A stretch of DNA of 64,000 nucleotides from contig NZ_CP082271.1 in the NCBI RefSeq assembly GCF_019880365.1, positions 1,860,001-1,924,000 of the forward strand, in the 5' to 3' direction. The position numbers were made by a program, and so were the translations under genes. The DNA is from Pseudomonas sp. DNDY-54. Lineage in GTDB: Bacteria > Pseudomonadota > Gammaproteobacteria > Pseudomonadales > Pseudomonadaceae. The number at the start of each line of letters is the position of its first letter. Positions within the stretch are counted from its first letter, which is position 1. Below are positions 1-8,538 of this stretch, piece after piece. Below the pieces are notes generated by a model, which worked only from the letters and a program-made list of their open reading frames with translations, was not told where the DNA came from and did no database searches.

Positions 1-500
1 CGGACAATAACGGTCGTAAGGCTGATTTCCGAAACGTCATACTCATCATGACCACCAACGCTGGGGCTGAGACTGCGGCGCGCGCGTCGATTGGCTTCAC
101 TCACCAGGATCATGCCTCGGATGCGATGGAGGTCATCAAGAAGAGCTTCACGCCAGAGTTCCGTAACCGTCTCGACACGATCATTCAGTTTGGCCGCTTG
201 AGCCATGAGGTGATCAAGAGCATCGTCGACAAGTTTCTCATTGAGCTGCAAACGCAGCTTGAGGATAAGCACGTCACGCTTGAAGTATCGGATGCTGCGC
301 GTGGCTGGTTGGCCGAGCGTGGTTATGATGTGCAAATGGGAGCGCGTCCAATGGCTCGTTTGATCCAGGATAAGATCAAGCGACCGCTAGCCGAAGAGAT
401 CCTCTTCGGTGAGTTAGCTGAGCATGGGGGTGTGGTGCATATCGATATTCGAGACGGAGAGCCGTTCTTCGATTTCGAAACGTCAGCCGAGCTGGCTTAA
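1..500 (+). CDS. clpA: ATP-dependent Clp protease ATP-binding subunit ClpA, C-terminal part (5' end outside window)
   Basis: This is the last part, about 165 codons, of the ClpA unfoldase, which feeds substrates (including N-degron proteins delivered by ClpS) into ClpP. The frame is open to the left edge, and the residues before the first internal Met (DNNGRKADFRNVI) are typical ClpA, so the gene begins upstream. Visible elements are the end of the second AAA+ domain (TTNAGAE, then FRNRLDTIIQF) and the sensor-2 stretch GARPMARLIQ, whose Arg contacts nucleotide. The C-terminal small domain is complete. A strong terminator follows the stop. The two aminoacyl-transferases that create N-degrons, bpt and aat, lie within 2 kb, so writers and the reader's unfoldase are neighbours here. 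Identity is certain; only the extent is truncated. Confidence 0.97.
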   Translation, partial: DNNGRKADFRNVILIMTTNAGAETAARASIGFTHQDHASDAMEVIKKSFTPEFRNRLDTIIQFGRLSHEVIKSIVDKFLIELQTQLEDKHVTLEVSDAARGWLAERGYDVQMGARPMARLIQDKIKRPLAEEILFGELAEHGGVVHIDIRDGEPFFDFETSAELA

Positions 501-520
501 CGCTATTTGCTGCTTCGACG

Positions 521-549
521 AAAAACGCCCGGCATGCCCGGGCGTTTTT
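521..549 (+). terminator. Rho-independent terminator after clpA
   Basis: A GC-rich stem, CGCCCGG pairing with CCGGGCG around a short loop, is flanked by an A-run on the left and a T-run on the right. It begins about 20 bases after the clpA stop and can work in either orientation. Confidence 0.9.
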
Positions 550-643
550 GTGCGCGCTTAGGTCCTGACGACGCGACGCTAAGACCGCTATCCAGACTTA
601 GCGTACGGGCCGCGAAGTGCGCCAATCCATTTTAGTCCACAAA

Positions 644-670
644 CAAAAAGCCCGGTCATAACCGGGCATT
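644..670 (-). terminator. Rho-independent terminator after infA
   Basis: Read on the minus strand, a stem of TGCCCGGT and ACCGGGC is followed by a U-rich run (CTTTTTGTTT). It lies about 15 bases past the infA stop codon. Confidence 0.88.
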
Positions 671-684
671 CGTCTCGCGTCCTA

Positions 685-903
685 TCAGCGGGCGCGGTAA
701 GTGATGCGACCCTTGCTCAAGTCATAAGGCGTCAGTTCTACACGAACCTTGTCACCGGTAAGAATCCGGATGTAGTTCTTGCGCATCTTTCCGGAGATGT
801 GCGCAGTAACGACGTGCCCATTTTCCAACTCCACGCGAAACATGGTGTTGGGCAGGGTGTCGACGACAGTACCTTCCATTTCGAAGCTGTCTTCTTTCGA
901 CAT
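685..903 (-). CDS. infA: Translation initiation factor IF-1
   Basis: IF-1 binds the 30S A site and helps IF-2 and IF-3 select the initiator tRNA. The product is 72 residues, the standard length, and is a single S1/OB-fold domain with the family pattern [18 protein letters not shown] near the start and the [18 protein letters not shown] block near the end. It begins MSKEDSFE, typical for Pseudomonas. No strong Shine-Dalgarno is visible just before the ATG (GGTTTTACTGA), which is common for infA. It sits after trxB, aat and bpt on the same strand with its own terminator, and about 100 bases separate it from bpt, enough for its own promoter. Confidence 0.97.
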
Positions 904-1001
904 TCAGTAAAACCCTCGGTATCCAATGATGACCCGGTGCGAAGAATGCCCGGGTAAAAGCGGCAAGTATTGTGCCTGAAAGGGTCCCGAGAGCCAAGGG
1001 T

Positions 1002-1709
1002 TCAGCTCAGAGTAATCCAGCGTTGATTGACCAGGAGCTCAATTGGGCGGTATTCGGTTTTGTAATTCATCTTGCGGCAGTTTTTGATCCAGTACCCCAA
1101 GTAGATCGCTTTAAGACCGAGTCGTGCTGCCTCGCTGACTTGCCAGAGAATCGCAAAACGTCCGAGGCTGCGGCGCTCTTCGGTTGGATCGTAGAAGGTA
1201 TAAACGGCCGACAGCCCATTGGGGAGTACGTCGGTTACCGCCAGTGCGAGCAGGCGACCATCAAGGCGAAACTCATAGAAGCGGCAGAACGGTAGATCTC
1301 GGACGAGGAAGGTGTGGAACTGATCCCTGCTTGGCGGGTACATGTCTCCGTCAGCGTGGCGCTGTTCGATGTAGTTGGCGTACAGGGAGTAGTACTCTTC
1401 CGTAAAGGATGGACGGACGTTTGTGACGGTGAGATCAGCGTTGCGCTTGAGGATACGTTTCTGTTGCCGATTCAGCTGTAGCCCCTCGGCCGGTATCCGA
1501 GCGGCGATGCAGGCGGTGCAGCGTTGGCAATGTGGGCGGTAGAGATGATCGCCACTGCGGCGAAAGCCCATCTCAGACAGCTCCGCGTACACCTGAACGT
1601 CCATTGGCTGGCTGGGATCGAGAAAGAGCGTCGTGGCCTGCTCGTCGGGCAGATAACTGCACGCGTGGGGCTGGGTCGCATAAAACTTGAGACGAGCCAA
1701 AGAAGTCAT
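1002..1709 (-). CDS. bpt: Aspartate/glutamate leucyltransferase (arginyl-tRNA-protein transferase family)
   Basis: The 235-residue protein is the ATE/Bpt family transferase that attaches Leu (or Arg) from aminoacyl-tRNA to N-terminal Asp or Glu, creating an N-degron. The N-terminal domain has the family cysteines (HACSYLPDEQATTLFLDP, then CQRCTACIAARIP at about 60-75) and the C-terminal GNAT-like fold ends with LGYWIKNCRKMNYKTEYRP. This matches the usual bacterial length. It lies 52 bases after aat, the second N-degron-forming enzyme, on the same strand, and upstream of infA. Whether the enzyme transfers Leu or Arg cannot be read from sequence; bacterial homologues of this type (Bpt) are known as leucyltransferases. 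Confidence 0.93.
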   Translation of the reverse strand: MTSLARLKFYATQPHACSYLPDEQATTLFLDPSQPMDVQVYAELSEMGFRRSGDHLYRPHCQRCTACIAARIPAEGLQLNRQQKRILKRNADLTVTNVRPSFTEEYYSLYANYIEQRHADGDMYPPSRDQFHTFLVRDLPFCRFYEFRLDGRLLALAVTDVLPNGLSAVYTFYDPTEERRSLGRFAILWQVSEAARLGLKAIYLGYWIKNCRKMNYKTEYRPIELLVNQRWITLS

Positions 1710-1761
1710 GGTCAGCTCTCGAAAATCTTGAAATCAGTGTAGGTCAGCTTGACTTCGTCGA

Positions 1762-2442
1762 CTAGGACTCCCATCGGGCTGAGCTGGGTTCATCCAGATA
1801 CCTTGCAAGGGTGTCGGCGAAGACCTGTCGGGGGATGGCCCGCGCGCCGAAACTGGCCAAGTGTTGCGTTGGCATCTGGCAGTCAATGAGTTGGAATCCC
1901 CAGTCGCGGAGACGTTCCACTAGTGTTACGAATGCCACTTTGGACGCATCGGTCATACGACTGAACATCGACTCGCCAAAGAATAGTCGACCCATTGCGA
2001 GACCATAGAGACCTCCGACCAATTGTTCGTCTTGCCAGACCTCAACAGAGTGGGCAATGCCAAGCTGATGCAGCTTCAGATAAGCGTCCCGCATCGGCGT
2101 GGTAATCCATGTGCCGTCGGTATAGGCGCGAGGTCCTGCGCAGCCTGCAATTACGTCTTGAAAAGCCTGGTCGAAGGTAATGATGAATAATCGCTGGCGC
2201 AGCTTCTTTTGCAGGCTCCGCGAAACGTGCAGCTCATCCGGGTAAAGCACTGTCCGCGGGTCCGGTGACCACCAAAGTAACGGCTGCCCATCCTGATACC
2301 AGGGAAAGCAGCCATGGCGGTACGCCGCCAATAGGCGCTCGGGGGACAAGTCGCCTCCCGCGGCCAGTAGCCCGTTGGGTTCGCGCATTGCCTTTTCCAG
2401 CGGGGGAAAAGACAGTTCGTCGCGCTGTAGCCAGGTCAGCAT
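1762..2442 (-). CDS. aat: Leucyl/phenylalanyl-tRNA-protein transferase
   Basis: Aat transfers Leu or Phe from tRNA to N-terminal Lys or Arg, producing primary N-degrons for ClpS/ClpAP. Diagnostic family blocks are all present in the 226-residue protein: GLLAAGGDLSPERLL (about 24-38), CFPWY, LLWWSPDPRTVL, the GTWIT motif, GGLYGLAMGRLFFGESMF and LIDCQMPTQHLASFGA. The start MLTWLQRDELSFPP gives the expected length. It is 44 bases after trxB and 52 before bpt, so trxB-aat-bpt probably form one transcript. Confidence 0.96.
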   Translation of the reverse strand: MLTWLQRDELSFPPLEKAMREPNGLLAAGGDLSPERLLAAYRHGCFPWYQDGQPLLWWSPDPRTVLYPDELHVSRSLQKKLRQRLFIITFDQAFQDVIAGCAGPRAYTDGTWITTPMRDAYLKLHQLGIAHSVEVWQDEQLVGGLYGLAMGRLFFGESMFSRMTDASKVAFVTLVERLRDWGFQLIDCQMPTQHLASFGARAIPRQVFADTLARYLDEPSSARWES

Positions 2443-2486
2443 ATTGATCGGTCTAAAAAGGGGCGTTAGCTCGCCCCGAAGTGGAT

Positions 2487-3434
2487 TTACTGATCCAGAT
2501 ACTTTTCTGCGTCGAGTGCAGCCATGCAGCCTGCGCCGGCAGATGTGATGGCTTGGCGATACACGTGATCGGCCACGTCGCCGGCTGCAAATACGCCAGG
2601 GATTGTGGTGCAGGTGGCGTCTCCCTCGCTGCCGCCCTTGATCTTGAGGTAGCCGTCTTTCATTTCAAGCTGCCCCTGGAACAAGTCAGTATTGGGCTTG
2701 TGGCCGATGGCGATGAAGACGCCCGATAGCTCCAGCTTCTGTTGTTCGCCCGACAGCGTGCTCTTCAGGCGTACGCCGGTGACGCCGCTTGCGTCGCCCA
2801 GCACTTCTTCCAAGGTGTGGTTCCAGTGCAGCCTAATGTTGCCGTTGGCCGCCTTCTCCATGATCTTGTCTTGCAGGATCTTCTCGGAGCGCAGCTTGTC
2901 GCGGCGATGGATCAGGTGCACTTCTTTGGCGATGTTCGACAGATAGAGCGCTTCCTCAACGGCTGTATTGCCGCCCCCGATCACCGCAACCACTTGGTTA
3001 CGATAGAAGAAGCCGTCACAGGTGGCGCAGGCGGAAACGCCGCGCCCGGCAAACGCCTCTTCCGATGGCAGCCCGAGGTACTGCGCCGAGGCTCCCGTTG
3101 CGATAATCAGTGCGTCGCAGCTGTAAGTAGCACTGTCACCCTTAAGGACGAACGGGCGCTGCTGCAGTTCCGCGGTATGGATGTGGTCGAACACGACCTC
3201 GGTATCGAAGCGCTCAGCATGCTTCTGCATACGCTCCATCAGCGCTGGGCCGGTCAGCCCTTCAACGTCGCCTGGCCAATTGTCCACTTCCGTGGTCGTG
3301 GTGAGCTGGCCGCCCGGCTGGATGCCAGTGATCATCAGTGGTTTGAGGTTGGCGCGGGCAGCGTATACCGCGGCGGTATAGCCGGCCGGGCCCGAGCCGA
3401 GGATGATCAGACGTGAATGCTTGACTTCATTCAT
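2487..3434 (-). CDS. trxB: Thioredoxin reductase
   Basis: This NADPH-dependent flavoenzyme of 315 residues reduces thioredoxin in the cytoplasm. It has the FAD-binding GSGPAGY at 13-19, the redox-active CATC at 136-139 followed by DGFFYR, the NADPH-binding GGGNTA at about 153-158, the HRRDKLR 2'-phosphate site and the C-terminal GVFAAGDVAD FAD motif. All features fit the E. coli-type low-molecular-weight enzyme. It is the first gene of the leftward trxB-aat-bpt group and is divergent from ftsK across about 210 bases. Confidence 0.97.
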   Translation of the reverse strand: MNEVKHSRLIILGSGPAGYTAAVYAARANLKPLMITGIQPGGQLTTTTEVDNWPGDVEGLTGPALMERMQKHAERFDTEVVFDHIHTAELQQRPFVLKGDSATYSCDALIIATGASAQYLGLPSEEAFAGRGVSACATCDGFFYRNQVVAVIGGGNTAVEEALYLSNIAKEVHLIHRRDKLRSEKILQDKIMEKAANGNIRLHWNHTLEEVLGDASGVTGVRLKSTLSGEQQKLELSGVFIAIGHKPNTDLFQGQLEMKDGYLKIKGGSEGDATCTTIPGVFAAGDVADHVYRQAITSAGAGCMAALDAEKYLDQ

Positions 3435-3648
3435 AAAAAGCCCTCATAAGCCTTTGTTGCGAATAGAGAAGCGTGCTCCAGTCGAGCCGCATAGAAAAAA
3501 CTGGCGTTTATGCTACACCGAAGCCTCGGGAAAAGCCCAAGCCGGCGCGGAACCGGCATGGCATCAAATCGACAAACCCGTACAATGTCTAATTTTCTAG
3601 TTGAATACGGTTAATAGAGCGCGCCTACGGCGCAGGAAATAAAGCGTT

Positions 3649-6054
3649 TTGAAGAATACTTCCTCTACCGCGCCAGCTTCCGTCTGGCGACAGCAATTGC
3701 ACTACCGTCTCAAAGAGGGCGCATTAATTGCGCTAGGCGCGCTGTGCGCTTACCTCTGGATGGCATTGCTCACCTATGATCCGGCTGATCCTGGCTGGAC
3801 TCATACCAGTAACGTTCAGCAGGTCCAGAACGCCGCCGGCCGCGCCGGTGCCTGGTTCGCTGATGTGTTGTTCATGGCGCTTGGGTATTTTGCCTACCTG
3901 TTTCCATTGCTGCTGGGCATCAAAACGTGGCAAGTATTCCGTGCGAGGCATCAGCCTTGGACCTGGAACGGTTGGCTGTTTTCGTGGCGGTTGATCGGGC
4001 TCGTTTTTCTCATTCTGTCCGGCTCTGCACTGGCGTATATACACTTTCAGTTCGCCAATAACTTGCCTGCTTCGGCGGGCGGTGCGCTGGGGGAAAGCCT
4101 TGGTCAACTCGCCGAGGCGGCGCTTAATGTCCAGGGCAGCACGTTGCTGCTGCTGGCCTTCTTCCTGTTCGGTCTGACCGTGTTCACTGATCTGTCCTGG
4201 TTCAAGGTGATGGACCTGACGGGCAAAATTACCCTTGATCTGATCGAGCTGATTCAGAGTCTCTTCAGTCGCTGGTGGTCCGCCCGCAACGAGCGTAAGC
4301 AAATTGTCGCGCAGTTGCGTGAAGCGGATGACGTGGTCAACGACGTCGCGGGCTCGCTATCGGATCGCCGTGAGCGTGTGAAGGTGAGGGAGCGACTTCT
4401 TGAGCGTGAAGAGTCGTTAAGCAAACACATGAGCGAACGTGAGAGGCGTCCTGCCCCGGTTATACCTCCGGCTGCACCGCCGAAGCCGATCGAGCAGAGC
4501 AAGCGTGCCCTAAAGGAAAAGCAGGCCAATCTGTTCGTCGACCCGCTGATCGAAGGCAGTGTTCCGCCCTTGTCCCTGTTGGACGTTGCAGAAAAACAGC
4601 AGAAGCAGTACTCGCCCGAATCCCTGGAAGCCATGTCACGGCTGCTGGAAATCAAGCTGAAGGAATTTGGCGTCGAGGTCATCGTCGAGTCTGTCCATCC
4701 TGGCCCAGTCATCACCCGCTTCGAGATCCAGCCTGCTGCCGGCGTCAAGGTTAGCCGTATCTCTAATCTGGCTAAGGACCTGGCTCGTTCGCTGGCTGTC
4801 ATAAGCGTCCGTGTGGTGGAGGTAATCCCTGGCAAGACCACGGTCGGCATTGAGATTCCCAACGAGGATCGTCAAATCGTACGGTTCTCGGAGGTGTTGT
4901 CGTCTGCGCCCTATGACGATGCCAAATCACCCGTCACCATTGCGCTCGGCCATGATATCGGCGGCAAGCCGGTGATCGCCGACCTGGCGAAGATGCCTCA
5001 CCTGCTGGTTGCCGGTACGACCGGCTCAGGTAAGTCTGTCGGTGTTAACGCGATGATTTTGTCGATCTTGTTCAAGTCCACGCCGGAAGATGCGCGGCTG
5101 ATCATGATCGACCCGAAAATGCTGGAGCTGTCGATCTACGAAGGCATTCCGCATCTGCTGTGCCCGGTCGTGACCGACATGAAGGAAGCGGCCAACGCGT
5201 TGCGTTGGAGCGTTGCCGAGATGGAGCGTCGCTACAAGCTAATGGCGGCCATGGGCGTGCGTAACCTTGCGGGCTTCAATCGCAAGGTGAAGGAAGCGGA
5301 GGAGGCCGGTACGCCACTCACTGACCCGCTGTACCGCCGTGAAAGCATGGATGACGAAGCACCGTTGCTGAAGAAGCTGCCGACCATCGTAGTCGTGGTC
5401 GACGAGTTCGCTGACATGATGATGATTGTCGGCAAAAAGGTCGAAGAGCTGATTGCCCGAATCGCCCAGAAAGCACGGGCCGCGGGCATCCACCTGATTC
5501 TCGCCACCCAGCGGCCATCGGTGGACGTGATCACCGGCTTGATCAAGGCCAACATTCCGACTCGTATGGCCTTTCAGGTTTCAAGCAAGATCGATTCACG
5601 CACCATCCTAGATCAGGGCGGCGCCGAGCAATTGCTTGGCCACGGTGACATGCTGTATCTCCCGCCGGGTACTGGCCTGCCGATTCGCGTACACGGCGCC
5701 TTTGTGTCCGACGAAGAGGTGCATCGCGTCGTGGAGGCCTGGAAAGCCCGGGGGGCGCCGGACTACATCGAAGAAATTCTAGTGGGGGTAGAGGAGTCCG
5801 GCAGCGGCTTCGATGGTGGTAGTGGTGGCGGTGACAGCGGTGAAGACAGCGAGGATGATCCGCTTTACGACGAAGCCGTACGCTTTGTCACTGAAAGCCG
5901 CCGCGCATCGATCTCGGCGGTTCAGCGCAAGCTAAAGATTGGTTACAACCGCGCCGCGCGGATGATCGAATCCATGGAGATGGCCGGCGTTGTCACTTCA
6001 ATGAATACCAACGGCTCGCGGGAAGTACTCGCGCCGCCTCCTACCCGCGACTAA
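3649..6054 (+). CDS. ftsK: DNA translocase FtsK
   Basis: FtsK is a septal membrane protein that pumps DNA and activates XerCD at dif during division. The 801-residue product has four or so N-terminal membrane segments (about 25-190), a charged and fairly short linker (about 205-330), the alpha/beta motor with Walker A GTTGSGKS at about 456-463 and Walker B VVVVDEFADMMM, and a winged-helix gamma domain from about 733 to the end that reads KOPS. It starts at TTG, with AGGAA ten bases upstream. An acidic Gly/Ser-rich stretch joins motor and gamma. lolA follows 15 bases later, the usual Pseudomonas arrangement. Confidence 0.96.
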   Translation: MKNTSSTAPASVWRQQLHYRLKEGALIALGALCAYLWMALLTYDPADPGWTHTSNVQQVQNAAGRAGAWFADVLFMALGYFAYLFPLLLGIKTWQVFRARHQPWTWNGWLFSWRLIGLVFLILSGSALAYIHFQFANNLPASAGGALGESLGQLAEAALNVQGSTLLLLAFFLFGLTVFTDLSWFKVMDLTGKITLDLIELIQSLFSRWWSARNERKQIVAQLREADDVVNDVAGSLSDRRERVKVRERLLEREESLSKHMSERERRPAPVIPPAAPPKPIEQSKRALKEKQANLFVDPLIEGSVPPLSLLDVAEKQQKQYSPESLEAMSRLLEIKLKEFGVEVIVESVHPGPVITRFEIQPAAGVKVSRISNLAKDLARSLAVISVRVVEVIPGKTTVGIEIPNEDRQIVRFSEVLSSAPYDDAKSPVTIALGHDIGGKPVIADLAKMPHLLVAGTTGSGKSVGVNAMILSILFKSTPEDARLIMIDPKMLELSIYEGIPHLLCPVVTDMKEAANALRWSVAEMERRYKLMAAMGVRNLAGFNRKVKEAEEAGTPLTDPLYRRESMDDEAPLLKKLPTIVVVVDEFADMMMIVGKKVEELIARIAQKARAAGIHLILATQRPSVDVITGLIKANIPTRMAFQVSSKIDSRTILDQGGAEQLLGHGDMLYLPPGTGLPIRVHGAFVSDEEVHRVVEAWKARGAPDYIEEILVGVEESGSGFDGGSGGGDSGEDSEDDPLYDEAVRFVTESRRASISAVQRKLKIGYNRAARMIESMEMAGVVTSMNTNGSREVLAPPPTRD

Positions 6055-6069
6055 GTCGCCGAGGGCTCC

Positions 6070-6696
6070 ATGCAGTTGATTCGTGCGTTGTTTGCATCCG
6101 CTCTGTTATTCGCTTTGGTGCCGGCTCACGCCGATCAGGCCGCTTCTGTAAAGCGTCTGACCGGCTTACTGCAGAAGGCTGAAACACTGACCGGTCGTTT
6201 TTCTCAGCTTTCACTTGACGGTACTGGCACCCAGCTACAGGAGACGTCCGGTGAGATGGCTCTGAAACGCCCGGGTCAGTTCCGCTGGCATACCGACGAA
6301 CCAATGGAGCAGCTGCTAATTTCCAATGGCAAAAAGGTCTGGCTGTACGATCCGGATCTCGAGCAGGTGACCATCCAGACGCTCGACCAGCGGCTGACCC
6401 ACACGCCGGCTCTTTTGCTCTCGGGTGACGTCTCGGCTATTAGCGAGAACTTCAATGTCTCGCATCAGCAAGCGGGCGAGGTCGTCGATTTCACCTTGAC
6501 GCCTAAGGCTAAGGACACCTTGTTCGATACCCTGCGCTTATCCTTCCGTGGCGACATCATCAACGACATGCAGATGGTTGATGGTGTCGGCCAGCGCACC
6601 AATATCCTGTTCCAGGGCGTCCGACTGAACGAGCCACTCAAGGCCGATCTGTTCACGTTTGAAATTCCAGAGGGAACCGACGTCATTTCCGAGTGA
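6070..6696 (+). CDS. lolA: Outer-membrane lipoprotein carrier protein LolA
   Basis: LolA is the periplasmic chaperone that takes lipoproteins from LolCDE to LolB. The 208-residue precursor has a signal peptide MQLIRALFASALLFALVPAHA, with cleavage expected before DQAAS, then the family features SGEMALKRPGQFRWHT and the ISNGKKVWLYDPDLEQV block. Size and position right after ftsK are characteristic. A hairpin follows the stop. Confidence 0.95.
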   Translation: MQLIRALFASALLFALVPAHADQAASVKRLTGLLQKAETLTGRFSQLSLDGTGTQLQETSGEMALKRPGQFRWHTDEPMEQLLISNGKKVWLYDPDLEQVTIQTLDQRLTHTPALLLSGDVSAISENFNVSHQQAGEVVDFTLTPKAKDTLFDTLRLSFRGDIINDMQMVDGVGQRTNILFQGVRLNEPLKADLFTFEIPEGTDVISE

Positions 6697-6722
6697 TCGG
6701 CGTCTTTACTCACGTCACTGAT

Positions 6723-6746
6723 ACGGCCTGCTTTCCTGCAGGCCGT
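6723..6746 (+). terminator. Hairpin between lolA and rarA
   Basis: ACGGCCTGC and GCAGGCCGT form a perfect 9-bp stem around a short loop. Only a weak T-tract follows (TTGCAT), so it may attenuate rather than end ftsK-lolA transcription before rarA. Confidence 0.55.
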
Positions 6747-6769
6747 TTGCATAAGAGGTCCGGTCCGCG

Positions 6770-8095
6770 ATGGATCTGTTCAGTCGCGATCCTGTCGCCC
6801 AGCCGTTAGCGGCGCGTCTGCGTGCTGCCAGCCTCGACGAGTATGTCGGGCAGGAGCACCTGCTGGCGCGCGGTAAGCCACTGCGCGAGGCGTTGGAACA
6901 GGGCGCGTTGCATTCGATGGTGTTCTGGGGGCCGCCTGGCGTCGGCAAAACCACGTTGGCACGGCTACTGGCAAAAGTCTCCGACGCTCATTTCGAGACG
7001 GTGTCGGCTGTGCTTGCCGGCGTTAAAGAGATCCGTCAGGCGGTTGAGATTGCAAAGCAGCAGGCCGCCCAGTACGGGCGTCGCACGATCCTCTTTGTCG
7101 ATGAGGTTCACCGATTCAACAAGTCCCAACAGGATGCATTTCTTCCGTACGTTGAAGACGGCACGTTGATCTTTATCGGCGCCACCACTGAAAACCCCTC
7201 GTTCGAACTGAACAATGCCTTGCTTTCGCGAGCCCGCGTCTACGTGCTCAAGAGCCTCGACGAGACCGCGCTGCGCAAGCTGGTCAACCGTGCGTTGACT
7301 GAATCAAAGGGACTTGGAGATCTGCACCTGAGCCTGCCCGACGAGAGCTTTCAAATGCTGATGGCAGCTGCCGATGGTGACGGCCGACGGTTACTCAATC
7401 TCCTGGAGAACGCGTCGGACTTGGCGGAAGAGGGCGGCGAGATCAGTATCGAGCTGCTGCAGGATTTGTTGGGTGATAGCCGTAGACGTTTCGATAAGGG
7501 TGGTGAAGCCTTCTACGATCAGATATCCGCGCTGCATAAGTCTGTTCGAGGCTCTAATCCTGATGCCGCGCTGTACTGGTTTGCACGGATGATCGACGGT
7601 GGTTGCGATCCACTCTACATCGCACGCCGTGTTGTGCGGATGGCCAGTGAGGAGGTGGGTAACGCCGACCCTCGTGCAATGGGGTTGTGTCTGTCTGCTT
7701 GGGATGTTCAGGAGCGGCTCGGCAGCCCTGAAGGTGAGCTGGCAGTCGCGCAAGCTATTGTCTATCTCGCGTGCGCGCCCAAGAGCAACGCCGTTTATAG
7801 TGCGTTCAATGAAGCGATGCGCGATGTGCGAGAGAGTGGCTCGGAGGAGGTCCCGCTGCACCTGCGAAACGCACCGACCCGGCTGATGAAAGAGCTGGGT
7901 TATGGCAACGAGTACCGCTACGCCCATGACGAGCCCGATGCCTATGCAGCGGGGGAAGATTACTTCCCGGAGGCGATGGCACCACGAAAATACTATCAGC
8001 CGGTGCCTCGCGGACTGGAAAGCAAGATTCGCGACAAGCTGGATCATCTGGCACGGCTCGACCGGGAAAGCCCTCGGAAAAGGAGAAAGCCTTGA
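6770..8095 (+). CDS. rarA: Replication-associated recombination protein A (RarA/MgsA AAA+ ATPase)
   Basis: RarA is a clamp-loader-like AAA+ ATPase acting at stalled or gapped replication forks; its eukaryotic relative is WRNIP1. In 441 residues it shows a central Walker A GPPGVGKTT beginning at about 54, Walker B LFVDEVHRFNKSQQDAFL, sensor 1 GATTENPSFELN, and the family-specific C-terminal tetramerisation region with DGGCDPLYIARR and YKYFPE-like residues (AGEDYFPEAM). The last codons overlap the start of crcB (TTGA), so the two are translationally coupled. Confidence 0.96.
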   Translation: MDLFSRDPVAQPLAARLRAASLDEYVGQEHLLARGKPLREALEQGALHSMVFWGPPGVGKTTLARLLAKVSDAHFETVSAVLAGVKEIRQAVEIAKQQAAQYGRRTILFVDEVHRFNKSQQDAFLPYVEDGTLIFIGATTENPSFELNNALLSRARVYVLKSLDETALRKLVNRALTESKGLGDLHLSLPDESFQMLMAAADGDGRRLLNLLENASDLAEEGGEISIELLQDLLGDSRRRFDKGGEAFYDQISALHKSVRGSNPDAALYWFARMIDGGCDPLYIARRVVRMASEEVGNADPRAMGLCLSAWDVQERLGSPEGELAVAQAIVYLACAPKSNAVYSAFNEAMRDVRESGSEEVPLHLRNAPTRLMKELGYGNEYRYAHDEPDAYAAGEDYFPEAMAPRKYYQPVPRGLESKIRDKLDHLARLDRESPRKRRKP

Positions 8096-8466
8096 TCCGG
8101 ATGATATTGGCGGTCGCTGCGGGTGGCTTGGCCGGTACGCTGATTCGCTTCGGCGTCGCTAGCTGGGTATCGGCGAACTGGCCAAAGCACTTTTACCTGG
8201 CCACGATGGGCGTCAATCTGCTGGGTTGTCTCCTAATCGGCTATTTGTATGCGACTTTCCTGGTGCGCCCAGATATATCGCCTGAATGGCGTGGGGGGCT
8301 GATCATCGGTTTCCTGGGTGCCTTGACCACCTTCTCGAGTTTTTCGCTTGATGGGTTGCGGCTTCTCGAAAGTGGGCAGCTCGCGACAACCTTCGGCTAT
8401 ATCAGCATAAGCGTGCTCGGCGGGCTGTTGGCGGCCTGGGCCGGGCTAGCACTAGGCAGGTTATGA
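8092..8466 (+). CDS. crcB: Fluoride ion channel CrcB (Fluc)
   Basis: This small dual-topology membrane protein of 124 residues exports fluoride as a dimer. Four hydrophobic helices are visible, with the family motifs GGLAGTLIRF near the N-terminus and GFLGALTTFSSFSLDG at about 65-80 (the Phe-box and central Na+ site region). Translation starts at TTG inside the rarA stop region, preceded by AAGGAGA. No fluoride riboswitch can sit directly before it because rarA runs into it; expression depends on upstream transcription. Confidence 0.94.
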   Translation: MIRMILAVAAGGLAGTLIRFGVASWVSANWPKHFYLATMGVNLLGCLLIGYLYATFLVRPDISPEWRGGLIIGFLGALTTFSSFSLDGLRLLESGQLATTFGYISISVLGGLLAAWAGLALGRL

Positions 8467-8538
8467 ACCTGGCCGCGATCACAGTAAACTCCGCTACCTC
8501 TTGGCCATTCCTCAAAGCTTTCACAGACGAGACCCACC

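Noticed and set aside
8040..8095. Fluoride riboswitch before crcB
   Set aside because: The rarA coding sequence runs directly into crcB, leaving no leader, and the fluoride aptamer core was not seen.
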